A DNA stretch of 64,000 nucleotides from Alteribacter populi (GTDB taxonomy: Bacteria; Bacillota; Bacilli; Bacillales; Salisediminibacteriaceae): positions 1,510,368-1,574,367 of the forward strand of contig NZ_KZ293963.1 in assembly GCF_002352765.1 (NCBI RefSeq). Direction: 5' to 3'. Numbering within the stretch: the first letter of the stretch is position 1; every line of letters begins with the position of its first letter. The translations under genes were made by a program, and so were the position numbers. Below are positions 15,837-24,237 of the stretch, in pieces. The notes below the pieces were generated by a model that was not told the DNA's origin, searched no databases, and saw only the letters and a list, made by a program, of their open reading frames with translations.

Positions 15837-17528
15837 TTAATCTGTTACCGCGCCTTTAGATGCACATGATACAAGTCTAGCATATTTATTTAATACGCCT
15901 CGTGAATAACGGAGCGGAGGCTCTTGCCAATTGGCTAAACGAGCAGTCATGTCATTATCGGAAACATTTACGGAAAGCTCCTGGGTTTCACTGTCAATTG
16001 TGATCAGATCGCCTTCTTCCAAGAGCGCAATCGGTCCTCCCGCTTGTGCTTCAGGAGCTACGTGGCCGACGACCAATCCATGCGTTCCACCTGAAAAACG
16101 CCCATCCGTTAACAGCCCTACCTTTTCACCTAATCCTTTGCCAACAATAATGCCTGAGATGGAAAGCATTTCTGACATACCGGGTCCGCCTTTAGGACCT
16201 GCGTAGCGAATAACCAGTACATCACCTGCATTGATTTCATTGTTTAAAACCGCTTCTGTCGCTTCTTGTTCTGAATCAAAAACGCGAGCTGGACCGGTAA
16301 TTTTGCTTACTTTTAGACCAGACATTTTCGCAATGGCTCCTGCAGGTGCTAGGTTTCCTTTTAGCACATAAAGCGGACCTGACTCCTTAAATGGATTGTT
16401 TAGTGGACGAATGATCTCCTGACCTTCGTGAAGGCCTGGAATTTCTGCAAGGTTTTCTGCAAGTGTTTTACCGGTTACTGTTAAGCAGTCTCCGTGCAGC
16501 AGTCCTTCTTCAAGAAGCAACTTCATGACGGCAGATACGCCTCCTACTTGATGGAGATGTTCCATGACGTAACGTCCGCTTGGCTTTAAGTCAGCAATAT
16601 GTGGCACTCGTTCGCGAATTCGCTCAAAGTCATCCAGCGAAAGCTCTACATCTACCGAGTGAGCAATTGCTAAAAGATGAAGGAACGCGTTCGTTGAGCC
16701 TCCTAACGCCATAACGACGGTAATCGCATTTTCAAACGCTTCTTTCGTCATAATATCTTTTGGATAAATTTCTTTACGAAGGAGTTCAACAACTGCGTCA
16801 CCTGCATGATAGCAATCTCCGAGCTTCTCTGATGTTTCACCAGGATTAGATGCACTGCCTGGTAAGCTCATGCCCATCGCTTCAATCGCCGATGCCATCG
16901 TATTCGCTGTATACATTCCTCCACAAGATCCAGCACCAGGGCACGCATGACATTCGATATCATGAAGACCTTCTTCATCAATGGACCCAGTGTTGTATTT
17001 GCCGACCGCTTCAAAGACGGAAACGATATCGATATCCTTGTCTTCTTTCGATTTACCAGGAGAGATCGTTCCTCCGTACACAAATACAGCCGGAAGATTT
17101 AAACGTCCGATGGCAATCATACAACCCGGCATATTTTTATCACAGCCTCCAATGGCTACGACGCCATCCAACCGTTCGGCACCCACAACGGTTTCAATGG
17201 AGTCCGCAATCACTTCACGGCTCGGCAGAGAATAACGCATCCCTTCGTGACCCATGGAAATCCCATCAGCCACGGTGATCGTGTTAAAAATCATCGGAGC
17301 GCCTCCACCTTCTCTTGCTCCTTTTTTCGCTTCGATCGCGAGCTTGTCTATATGTACATTACAAGGAGTGACCTCGCTCCACGTACTAGCCACGCCAATC
17401 ATCGGCTTTTTAAAATCTTCATCCTGAAAGCCTACCGCTCTCAGCATCGCTCGGTTTGGAGCACGATTTTTTCCCTCACTAATATCTTTACTACGAATTC
17501 TTAAGTCTTTTTGTTCTTGATCTGCCAT
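15837..17528 (-). CDS. ilvD: Dihydroxy-acid dehydratase
   Basis: Fe-S dehydratase of 563 residues that converts dihydroxy-isovalerate or dihydroxy-methylvalerate to the 2-keto acid, a late step of valine and isoleucine synthesis (and the precursor path to leucine). Cluster cysteines are visible in 'GGCDKNMPGCMIA' (about 127-139) and 'CHACPGAGSCGGMYTANTM' (about 194-212). 'GLLTDGRFSGGTHGLVVGHV' (about 470-489) holds the conserved active-site segment. The length is normal (about 560). It stands alone, without ilvBHC or leu genes next to it. Its upstream region has CodY- and CcpA-like sites, consistent with nutrient control. Confidence 0.97.
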   Translation of the reverse strand: MADQEQKDLRIRSKDISEGKNRAPNRAMLRAVGFQDEDFKKPMIGVASTWSEVTPCNVHIDKLAIEAKKGAREGGGAPMIFNTITVADGISMGHEGMRYSLPSREVIADSIETVVGAERLDGVVAIGGCDKNMPGCMIAIGRLNLPAVFVYGGTISPGKSKEDKDIDIVSVFEAVGKYNTGSIDEEGLHDIECHACPGAGSCGGMYTANTMASAIEAMGMSLPGSASNPGETSEKLGDCYHAGDAVVELLRKEIYPKDIMTKEAFENAITVVMALGGSTNAFLHLLAIAHSVDVELSLDDFERIRERVPHIADLKPSGRYVMEHLHQVGGVSAVMKLLLEEGLLHGDCLTVTGKTLAENLAEIPGLHEGQEIIRPLNNPFKESGPLYVLKGNLAPAGAIAKMSGLKVSKITGPARVFDSEQEATEAVLNNEINAGDVLVIRYAGPKGGPGMSEMLSISGIIVGKGLGEKVGLLTDGRFSGGTHGLVVGHVAPEAQAGGPIALLEEGDLITIDSETQELSVNVSDNDMTARLANWQEPPLRYSRGVLNKYARLVSCASKGAVTD

Positions 17529-17581
17529 CAGTCAAACTCCTCTCGTTCCTGTTGAAAAATGATTAAATGAATTAACTTCAC

Positions 17582-17596
17582 ATTATACAGAAAATT
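17582..17596 (-). promoter_or_regulatory. ilvD -10 box overlapped by a CodY-like box
   Basis: Minus strand AATTTTCTGTATAAT differs from the CodY consensus AATTTTCWGAAAATT at three positions and contains TATAAT (17587-17582) as the -10. The -35 is weak (GTACAA at 17 bp). CodY binding here would repress ilvD when branched-chain amino acids and GTP are plentiful. Confidence 0.6.
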
Positions 17597-17653
17597 TATA
17601 TTTTTTGTACTACTATCAGCAAAATTAAGTAATTTTTTTAAAAAATAGTTTCG

Positions 17654-17667
17654 TGACAACGCTTTCA
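17654..17667. promoter_or_regulatory. CcpA cre site upstream of ilvD
   Basis: TGACAACGCTTTCA matches the cre consensus TGWNANCGNTNWCA at every position. It is centred about 75 bp upstream of the -10, so it is suited to activation rather than repression, as known for the B. subtilis ilv-leu operon. Confidence 0.65.
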
Positions 17668-17726
17668 ACTGGTTGAGCATAGAACAAATTCACTTTAAAT
17701 GAGAATAACTTTATTAATAGAATCAC

Positions 17727-17946
17727 TTTCATAATTCATTTGTTTAAGAAAGCACACAACTTCAAAATAATATCTCTTCCATTTTTTTATATTATTTGTT
17801 GTAGAAAGCGTATCTTTGTGGAGCTCCGTAGGCCTGCATCTGCTCGCTTTCCGCGGACGAACCGCCAAGCCTCCTCGGGAAAAGCACCCTGCGGGGTCTC
17901 GGCTAGTCCGTTTTTCCGCAGGGGTCTCACAGATGAATTATGAAAT
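17727..17946. mobile_element. MITE-like element, copy 1 (220 bp)
   Basis: Non-coding unit bounded by inverted TTTCATAATTCAT / ATGAATTATGAAA (13 bp perfect, 16 of 17 when extended by TGT). The core is GC-rich (about 17815-17930) with TGCTCGCTTTCCGCGGACG and TCCGCAGGGGTCTCACA segments typical of dispersed non-coding repeats in bacilli. It is nearly repeated at 19358. No clear target duplication was seen. Confidence 0.7.
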
Positions 17947-18099
17947 TCATTCAATCATATCTACTTTCAGTACTTTTTGAAAATACTAAATTCACGTTTT
18001 GTCCGCGGGACCCATATTATCGGAGAAAATACTTGTTAGAATAGGACAATAAATCTGGCATATATACTGTAAAAGGAGATGAGAAAAAGGAGGAACAAC

Positions 18100-18888
18100 A
18101 TGGCTAACCCGATTGTTGTAAGGTCCTTAGATGAAATTAAATTTTGGTCTAGAATTATGAAAGAACATGCTTTATTTTTAAGTCTAGGATTTACACACGA
18201 TCAGAAGGAATTAATTAATGAAGCACAGCAGTTTATCACTACTTTTGAAAGAATAGAGGAAAAGTTGAGCAGGTTCACGGTAAATTCTGATTTACGTCAA
18301 ATTCAAGATTTTAATAATGAGGTTTATCAAGCAGCAGCCGCCATATGGAGTTATAAGAGGAAAGTATTAGGTTTAACTTTACGGTGTGAGATTCACTCAA
18401 ATAATTACCCTTTATTGGTCGACCACATTAGCAGAGAAGCAGCTTACTTTGCTAATCGATTAAAAGAACTAAATGAAGGAATACTAGCGCCAAAACCAGA
18501 AGCAATTATTGAAGAGAATGTTTTTTTCCTTAAAATTATGGCAGACCATTCAAAGTTTATCGGTCACCTTTTAGACCCTTCAGAAAGAAAGTTGGTAGAA
18601 CAGGCTAGAGAATTTAGTCATGATTTTGACCAATTGGTTTTTCAGGCAATTGATTTAGATTCTATGCGCCCGCATTCTGAAACTAGACCAATATTAACTC
18701 ATTTCCTAAATCAAAATAAAGTATCAGTTACTTCTTTAAGGGATTTTAAGAAAACAGCAAGAGAATTAATAGAAGCATGCCGCATCAAAAGTAACATTCA
18801 CCCGCTTTTAGCTGACCATACATTTAGAGAAGCTGAGAGGTTTTTAGAAATTATAGATTTATTTGAAGCTAGTTTGAAAAGAACATGA
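18100..18888 (+). CDS. DUF2935 family protein
   Basis: Cytoplasmic, helical protein of 262 residues with two homologous halves. 'EIKFWSRIMKEHALFLSLGF' (about 11-30) and 'ENVFFLKIMADHSKFIGHLL' (about 138-157) each carry the E...H pattern of DUF2935, a ferritin-like domain found in spore-forming bacilli and clostridia. Its function is unknown; paired Glu/His suggest metal binding (inference). The start is ATG 18100, with AAAGGAGG 6 nt upstream; the upstream ATG at 18079 abuts its own AGGAG and is unlikely. CATATATA about 29 bp upstream could be a sporulation -10. It is flanked by two MITE-like copies. Confidence 0.82.
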   Translation: MANPIVVRSLDEIKFWSRIMKEHALFLSLGFTHDQKELINEAQQFITTFERIEEKLSRFTVNSDLRQIQDFNNEVYQAAAAIWSYKRKVLGLTLRCEIHSNNYPLLVDHISREAAYFANRLKELNEGILAPKPEAIIEENVFFLKIMADHSKFIGHLLDPSERKLVEQAREFSHDFDQLVFQAIDLDSMRPHSETRPILTHFLNQNKVSVTSLRDFKKTARELIEACRIKSNIHPLLADHTFREAERFLEIIDLFEASLKRT

Positions 18889-19357
18889 ATTTAAAATAAT
18901 AAGAGCGATTGTTTAATTAGGTTAATTTCTTTGTAATTAACGAATCAGGTTTGTAACCAAGAATTCACTATCTTCAGAATACACGCATTTAATTCACTTC
19001 TGCTCGGATTTTTAAAGTAGAACCTCCAGTAACGTTTTTGGTGATTTTTATTGGTTGGTTATTAGTTGAAAAAATAATCAATAAAAATTCGAAACAATAG
19101 CAATTTACTTCAGTCAGGATTAGTCTCTAGATAATAACCTTCCTTTAGGTTAATAAGGCATTACAAAATTTCACAGCTACCTTTTGCTGTTCATATATGC
19201 AAATCATAAAAACAACTTAAATGCTCGTGAATGAGATTCTATTTCTCGTTCTCACCTTTAATGAATCTATTAGTCAATTCCACTGTCAGGTAACGGATGC
19301 TTTCTAGAAGATTATTGCTTTTTGCAAAGTTAAGATTAATTCTTTTACCTGAGCCAA
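18889..19357. other. Intergenic, no gene seen
   Basis: AT-rich sequence with no ORF that has a ribosome-binding site. It is the spacer between the DUF2935 gene and the second MITE-like copy. Confidence 0.5.
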
Positions 19358-19567
19358 TTTCATAATTCATTTGTTTAAAAAAGCACACAACTCTAAAATA
19401 ATATTTCCGCCCATTTTTTGATTATTACTTATTGTAAAAAGCGTATCTTTTTGTAGCTCCGTTGGCCTGCATCTGCTCGCTTTCCGCGGACGAACCGACA
19501 AGCCTCCTCGGGAAAAGCGCCCTGCGGGGTCTCGGCTGGTCCGTTTTTCCGCAGGAGTCTCACAGAT
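19358..19567. mobile_element. MITE-like element, copy 2
   Basis: Same orientation as copy 1 and closely similar throughout, starting with TTTCATAATTCATTTGTTTAA. It lacks the right terminal repeat at the expected place. A GTGAAATTCATTCAT remnant appears at about 19830, as if some 260 bp had been inserted just before the right end. Confidence 0.6.
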
Positions 19568-19895
19568 TACGGCCTACTACGCAGAAGATCTTTTTTTATT
19601 TAGAGACCTTTTAAACACACTTCAACTTGGCTAGGGTCTCCAACTTGCTTGGTGTTAAATTAAGAGTAGCTTTATGTAGCTCCGTAGGGTGCTAGAAAAA
19701 CTCTCTTCGCAATAGTCATGAGGTGTTTCCTCCCACTTCATTTCGTTTGTTTGGTCACTTACTTAATTCAACATTTGGGGAGGTGTCCTTTTTTCATGTC
19801 TTAGACCGTTAGCCGCCTAGGCTCAGAATGTGAAATTCATTCATTACTAAAGAACACTCGGATTTAATCCAAGAAGTGTTTTTAAAGCATCTAAT
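19568..19895. other. Possible insertion within MITE copy 2, plus hairpin
   Basis: This segment has no ORF with a start signal. It repeats a TAGCTCCGTAGG piece of the MITE core at about 19677. It ends with an imperfect hairpin (AACACT...AGTGTT, 19853-19879) followed by TTTTT on the plus strand. Confidence 0.35.
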
Positions 19896-20255
19896 CTATA
19901 CATCTGAACATTTTTTGAAACTGCTTATCACAACGTACCCAAAGATCAAACTAGCAATTAAAGTAAAATCATTCCCTAATAACAACTGAGACCCTGAGAC
20001 AGTTAAAACAGGAATGTAAACAGAAAGAAAAAAATATAGAGTTAAATACAACATTGGGATCCCAACAAAGACTAACTTTTCAACGTTGATCGTCCACTTC
20101 CCTCGTTTATTAAATTCTTTGATGAGTCGTGGCAAACCGAGCAATATACCAATAGGGAAAAACAGTATAGAAATGATTAGCATGTTTGGCATATACTGAC
20201 CCGTTGTCGAAATCGCTTGCCTCAATACCCCGTTATAATGATCGACAACTAACAA
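19896..20255 (-). CDS. Small membrane protein of unknown function
   Basis: Hydrophobic protein of 119 residues with three helices (about 22-42, 58-80, 92-112). The TTG start at 20255 has no ribosome-binding site. The frame stays open upstream to 20313 and adds another hydrophobic helix. An AAGGAG lies there, but about 7 nt after it the in-frame codon is GTA, not a start. The gene may have lost its start codon or use a rare one. It lies between a hairpin repeat and a MITE-like element. No family recognised. Confidence 0.45.
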   Translation of the reverse strand: MLVVDHYNGVLRQAISTTGQYMPNMLIISILFFPIGILLGLPRLIKEFNKRGKWTINVEKLVFVGIPMLYLTLYFFLSVYIPVLTVSGSQLLLGNDFTLIASLIFGYVVISSFKKCSDV

Positions 20256-20334
20256 TAAAACAATGATAACGAATGAATATAAAAGATACAGTAAAGATTT
20301 CTGTAAGGTTACGGAACCTCTCCTTTTTTAATAA

Positions 20335-20421
20335 GAATCTATAAGAGGACAGCTACCTTCACGCGGCTCGACTCAAGGGAAAAGTACCCTTGAGACTTTA
20401 ATACATGCGAGCTGACGCGTT
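20335..20421 (-). repeat. Hairpin repeat family, copy B
   Basis: On the minus strand it reads GCATGTATTAAAGTCTCAAGG...CCCTTGAGTCGAGCCGCGTGAAGGTAGCTGTCC. The stem is kept although its loop side differs from other copies. Confidence 0.75.
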
Positions 20422-20583
20422 TGTTTAAAATGATGGTGGAGATTCACACTAGTAGTTAATGACCGGTGAAAAATACTCATTACCATTCTTATGTTAAGTG
20501 CCGGATAAATGTCATGATGTTTGTAAAATGGTTCTAGTGAAGAAGATAGGTTACTGTGATAATTCTGGAGTTCTGCTGACAAC
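20422..20583. other. Intergenic, no gene seen
   Basis: A 69-codon open frame on the minus strand (20582-20373) runs into repeat copy B and has no ribosome-binding site. I regard it as non-coding. Confidence 0.4.
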
Positions 20584-21150
20584 TTACAACAAATAAAGCC
20601 ATTTATGATTGGGGCAATGCTTTCTTATCGCATCCTGCAGCCAGGTTTTGGCTTCACTTTTTAGATGGTCTTTTACTGCTAAGAAGTCCTGCTCGTCTTT
20701 TTCTCTTATATTCTTTGCTTTATATAAAACGACAATTTCCGGATTGAGATACGGAATACCTGAATCAGTATAGCTCCAAACAGATTGACAAGGGTAAAAT
20801 ATACTCAAATTCCGCCTAAACCTCCATTCACCATCCTCCATCTCGTTTAAAAGAATTTCTAAATGTTCTCCGTTCAAAGGATTCCGAGCGTGGATCTCAT
20901 GTATAGGTAATTCCAAAAACTCATCTTCCCAATGATAAAACTCGCCTTTCCTCACATACTTCATTTCCCAGTCTTTTAGAAAGGCTTTTAGATCTAATTG
21001 GTCGCCGCGAAAGAGCGCAATTTCTACATCGTCATGGTGTCTCGTTTCTCTACCAAGAAAAAGGTCAATGGCCCAACCTCCAGCGAAAAACCACGATTTG
21101 TTGAATTCGGCCATCACATTCGTAATGTTTTTGCATTGTTTAAAAGCCAA
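20584..21150 (-). CDS. Nucleotidyltransferase-like protein (aminoglycoside/lincosamide ANT-like)
   Basis: Protein of 188 residues. The segment 'FFAGGWAIDLFLGRETRHHDDVEIALFR' (about 21-48) is the GG-W-A-[ED]-x-D catalytic strip of the small ANT(2'')/LinB-like nucleotidyltransferases, with the metal-binding acidic pair in 'HHDDVEIA'. The C-terminal 'EKDEQDFLAVKDHL' fits the family's helix. Such enzymes adenylylate antibiotics, but many homologues have no known substrate. The start is TTG 21150 behind a GAGG-type site. Confidence 0.75.
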   Translation of the reverse strand: MAFKQCKNITNVMAEFNKSWFFAGGWAIDLFLGRETRHHDDVEIALFRGDQLDLKAFLKDWEMKYVRKGEFYHWEDEFLELPIHEIHARNPLNGEHLEILLNEMEDGEWRFRRNLSIFYPCQSVWSYTDSGIPYLNPEIVVLYKAKNIREKDEQDFLAVKDHLKSEAKTWLQDAIRKHCPNHKWLYLL

Positions 21151-21263
21151 AGTTACCTCATTCTCCTTTCTATTCAGCTAAAAAGTAAAATATTTAGTAA
21201 CGAATTCAATAAATTCAGGGGGACTCTGCCACTCCGCCTAATAACGAAATGGCTGTACATTCA

Positions 21264-21761
21264 TCATGAACGACCTTTGAGCTCTCGAATTTTTTGAGTA
21301 ATCTCTCTTCGTTCTGTTCCTTCAAATACCGTGACCTTAGGCGGAGCGGGCAAATCAAATTCAACATGAGAATGAGGTAATTCAAAAATCAATGTACCGA
21401 TCTGCTCTCGGTGCTGATTTTCAATCACAATCCAAAATACACGGATTTCATGACTTGGCGTTCCCCAATGAGCTTTTTCAATAGAATTTCTAAAATTTAA
21501 GCACCCACCAATTATAAAATCGTCCTCTTTCGTTTCTTCTGCAGACTGAAAGCCATTTTTTTCAAGAACTCCCCAAACAGGTGGAAGTAATTTGTCTAAA
21601 TAGATACCATAAGTGGCATCTTCATACTCCGGATAGAGTTTTAATAATTCTTCCTTGTTTTCCTCAAGTACCCGTTCCCAGTGGTCCTTTATATAAGCGG
21701 TTAAAACTTCTCCTAACTCTTCGATCAACAAATCTGGCTTAACATTTAGTTTAGTCATCAT
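21264..21761 (-). CDS. Hypothetical protein, 165 residues
   Basis: Soluble acidic protein with no signal or membrane helix. It contains three tryptophan-rich strips ('KDHWERVLEENKEELLKLYPE', 'PPVWGVLEKNGF', 'AHWGTPSHEIRVFWIV') and ends with basic residues. The ATG pair at 21761 follows GGAGGGG. No family recognised; the codon usage and ribosome-binding site suggest a real gene. Confidence 0.65.
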   Translation of the reverse strand: MMTKLNVKPDLLIEELGEVLTAYIKDHWERVLEENKEELLKLYPEYEDATYGIYLDKLLPPVWGVLEKNGFQSAEETKEDDFIIGGCLNFRNSIEKAHWGTPSHEIRVFWIVIENQHREQIGTLIFELPHSHVEFDLPAPPKVTVFEGTERREITQKIRELKGRS

Positions 21762-21893
21762 AACCCCTCCAATTTATTTTGCGTTACAAATCCATCCTAT
21801 AACATTAAAGCAAATGCTAAAGTTTTTTGATAAACTTATTGCAATAACGGTTCTTATAGTTAAAAACTTCATAAGAAATCATGTGAGGGTGAT

Positions 21894-22256
21894 ATGATGA
21901 AAAATAATGTCCGACCTGTAGATATTGCAAGAAGACTTCAAATTAGTACAAGCTCTCTTAGAAATTATGAAAAAAGAGGACTCGTTCCACCTGCAGAACG
22001 CTTACCGACTGGATACCGCGTGTACACAGAAGAACATGTAGCTTATTTCGAATGTATCGTAGCCATGTCCACCGGATTCGGAATGGACATAACGACAAGC
22101 GTTTTAAAGAAAATCCAAATCGGCGATTTAGATTCAGCCCTTTGGGATGTCAATAACGCTCAGGTAGTCAATTCAGGGGACAGGAAGAAAATTAAAGAAG
22201 CATTTGAGTACCTAGATAAATTGCTGGGTGAGCATCAATTAAAAAAAAACTGTTAA
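21894..22256 (+). CDS. MerR/TioE-family regulator, N-terminal part (zero frame)
   Basis: A 120-codon ORF with a MerR helix-turn-helix (about 6-75): 'RPVDIARRLQISTSSLRNYEKRGLVPPAERLPTGYRVYTEEHV'. It ends at a TAA just after a run of nine A's (22241-22249) followed by C, containing the slippery heptamer A-AAA-AAC. The second frame opens exactly there and continues with another MerR domain, as in two-domain TioE-type regulators of bacilli. GAGGGTG precedes the ATG. Either programmed -1 frameshifting (or slippage on A9) makes the full protein, or the gene is frameshifted. Confidence 0.8.
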   Translation: MMKNNVRPVDIARRLQISTSSLRNYEKRGLVPPAERLPTGYRVYTEEHVAYFECIVAMSTGFGMDITTSVLKKIQIGDLDSALWDVNNAQVVNSGDRKKIKEAFEYLDKLLGEHQLKKNC

Positions 22257-22612
22257 AAATTGGAGAAGTAACCACTGAATTTAGCATTACTGCATCAACG
22301 CTCCGATACTGGGAAAAAGAAGGATTAATCCGTTCTAAAAGAGATGAGAGTAGTCAATATCGTTTGTTTGACACATTTCAAGTATTTAAAATGCTGTTAA
22401 TAAAATCCATTCAAAATTTAATTTATTCGGAGCAAATGATTCAGGTTAAGGAAGCAATAAAAGCATTGGATGAAAGTGATCTTCCAAATGCAAAACAATT
22501 GATTCATGATATCCAAACCCAATTTAATAAACGCAATAACGATCAATTACATGGACTGTTTCATCTTTATAAATTGTGTAAGTTACTAAACTTGAATAAG
22601 TCCTTGAGTTGA
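22250..22612 (+). pseudogene. MerR/TioE-family regulator, C-terminal part (-1 frame)
   Basis: Read from CTG 22250 in the -1 frame: 'LLKIGEVTTEFSITASTLRYWEKEGLIRSKR' is a second MerR-type helix-turn-helix, followed by 'SSQYRLFDTFQVFKMLLIKSIQ' and a helical tail to 22612. It has no ribosome-binding site or convincing start of its own, so it depends on a shift at the A9 run. I mark it pseudogene to flag the break; it may be functional through recoding. Confidence 0.7.
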
Positions 22613-22664
22613 CCGTAGTTAAATTGAGAAAACTCGTGGCTGACGATTAGTTAGTGGCAGCTAG

Positions 22665-22710
22665 CACCTTGAGACGAGCGGCGTGAAGGTAGCTGTCCGC
22701 TTATAAATTC
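22665..22710 (+). repeat. Hairpin repeat family, copy C (3' half only)
   Basis: CCTTGAGACGAGCGG followed by CGTGAAGGTAGCTGTCCGC, matching the right half of copies D and E. The left half, including the first stem arm, is missing or replaced. Confidence 0.7.
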
Positions 22711-22770
22711 TTTCAACAAAAATCACATAGATTTCTTTGAGAAAATCCATGTGTTTCGTCAAGGTTTCTG

Positions 22771-23256
22771 TTACTTCCATGTCGTATCTAATTTATTCGA
22801 GTAAAAATCAATCGCCCTTTTATAACGTATAACTTTCGGGTCGTTGCTCGTTTCCGTTAAACACTTTAGAAGAATCTCCATTGCTTTTGAGTGCTCATTC
22901 ACATTATATAAGCTCATCGCATAGAAGGCTTTGAGTGCGTTATTGTTAGGAAACAGCGATATTCCTTTTTCTAGCGTAGCTTTCGATTCCTCATACTGTC
23001 CTAATGTTCGGTATGTACTTCCCAACCCTAATAAAGCCCCTTCTAAATCTTCACCCGATAGCCCTTGTTGAATCGCTGTTTTATAATACGGCACGGCTTC
23101 AGCTTCATGACCTAAAGCATCAAAGCTCCAAGCACAATGATATTGGACAAGCGGATCTTCAGGAAATTTATCCGCTAGCTTTACTAGTCTTTCATTTGAT
23201 TCGTTTAGCTTTCCTTCTTTTCTTAAAATAATTGCTCTTTCTAAGTCTAGTTTCAT
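22771..23256 (-). CDS. Tetratricopeptide-repeat protein
   Basis: Soluble protein of 161 residues made of about four TPR helix pairs, e.g. 'DPLVQYHCAWSFDALGHEAEAVPYYKTAI' (about 32-60) and 'EGALLGLGSTYRTLGQYEESKATLEKGI' (about 70-97). TPR proteins are scaffolds for protein contacts; the partner is unknown. The start is ATG 23256 with GAGGGGG 5 nt upstream, not the upstream in-frame ATG at 23352, which would run over the preceding small gene. Confidence 0.82.
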   Translation of the reverse strand: MKLDLERAIILRKEGKLNESNERLVKLADKFPEDPLVQYHCAWSFDALGHEAEAVPYYKTAIQQGLSGEDLEGALLGLGSTYRTLGQYEESKATLEKGISLFPNNNALKAFYAMSLYNVNEHSKAMEILLKCLTETSNDPKVIRYKRAIDFYSNKLDTTWK

Positions 23257-23279
23257 GTTTTCCCCCTCTTCATTCAACA

Positions 23280-23483
23280 TTAGGAACCGCACTTTGATAA
23301 AAGCAAGAAACCAATGACAATAACCACCAACGTAAAAACTCGAACAGCACAACCACCTCTGAATAGTTCCCCGGGTTCACCAACCAAGGAGCGATTCACA
23401 GAATCAGAAAAATTGGTCCCTGGACTCTTTTTATATTCTTTTTTTCGGAAACGATCGTTTTGGTCGTGAAAATCGTTATTCAA
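23280..23483 (-). CDS. DUF6366-like small membrane protein
   Basis: Protein of 67 residues with a charged N-terminal half ('DRFRKKEYKKSPGTNFSDSVNRSL') and one C-terminal helix (about 47-64). The 'NP/SPxxNFxDxxNR...G.L..' pattern resembles the DUF6366 family of bacilli, whose function is unknown. TTG start with AAAGGAGATG 5-6 nt upstream. Confidence 0.65.
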   Translation of the reverse strand: MNNDFHDQNDRFRKKEYKKSPGTNFSDSVNRSLVGEPGELFRGGCAVRVFTLVVIVIGFLLLSKCGS

Positions 23484-23507
23484 ATTCTCATCTCCTTTTG
23501 ATCGCTA

Positions 23508-23975
23508 TTAAATTCTTATACACTTCTTCAAATCCATGATCACTTGTAAATGCATGCCCTCATGGAAAATCGTCCGAATAAATACTTGCTCCAAGGTATA
23601 CATCCCCATTTCTGTTGGCGCATATTCCTCTTCTAGCCTTTCACCGTAAGCTTGTTTCATTATTGCTGGCTGTTCTTTAAGTAATATCATTAATTCCTCA
23701 ACGGAGGGTGTCTCAGTAGTAAAGTTGGCAGGTGAGGTTCCAAACCCAAACCATGAGTTAAATTCTTCGGGAACCGGTCCTTTTTCTTTCGTTAGTGCTT
23801 GAATCCATAAGTATTGATCCAAATAATCATGCCCAAGGTTCCAGCGGATATTATTATTAAACCCCTTCGGTACCATTTCCGCTTCTACTTCTGTCACATC
23901 GTCCAGTACATCTAGAACGCCATCTCGGTATGATTCAAGTTGATTGAAAAGAACTTCACGTCTTTTTTTCATCAT
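23508..23975 (-). CDS. DinB-family protein
   Basis: Four-helix-bundle protein of 155 residues in the DinB/YfiT superfamily. The likely metal-binding histidines are in 'RWNLGHDYLDQYLW' (about 44-57) and 'FHEGMHLQVIMDL' (about 137-149). Many members are thiol-dependent transferases; the substrate here is unknown. Its end is 25 bp from the DUF6366-like gene, so they may be co-transcribed. Confidence 0.85.
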   Translation of the reverse strand: MMKKRREVLFNQLESYRDGVLDVLDDVTEVEAEMVPKGFNNNIRWNLGHDYLDQYLWIQALTKEKGPVPEEFNSWFGFGTSPANFTTETPSVEELMILLKEQPAIMKQAYGERLEEEYAPTEMGMYTLEQVFIRTIFHEGMHLQVIMDLKKCIRI

Positions 23976-24237
23976 CTTTCCCCCTCGTATGAAAATTCCA
24001 TATGCTCTCTATTTTACACTTACACATGAATGGCAAAAACCCTGTCTGTAATTTAGTAGGCGCGGATTTTAAAGTAATCGGTTTGAGTATTTTATCAGCG
24101 GAAACTGGCATTATACCGGCGGAAATAGTATAGATATCGAGAATCCGACAAATATCGCGCACCTTCAACATAAAATAAAGAAAACTTGGCTTACCGCCAA
24201 GCTTTAATGGCGGAAGCCTTTTCTTAAAGTACAAGAA
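23976..24237. other. Intergenic with GGCGGAAA-type short repeats
   Basis: Contains CAGCGGAAACTGG, CCGGCGGAAATAGTA and related short units (about 24095-24135), and a stem GCTTACCGCCAAG...ATGGCGGAAGC near 24190-24217. A 92-codon open frame on the minus strand lacks a ribosome-binding site and is probably chance. Confidence 0.4.

Noticed and set aside
20373..20582. 69-codon open frame on the minus strand
   Set aside because: Overlaps hairpin repeat copy B and has no ribosome-binding site.
23956..24234. 92-codon open frame on the minus strand
   Set aside because: Covers short repeats and overlaps the DinB gene start; no start signal.
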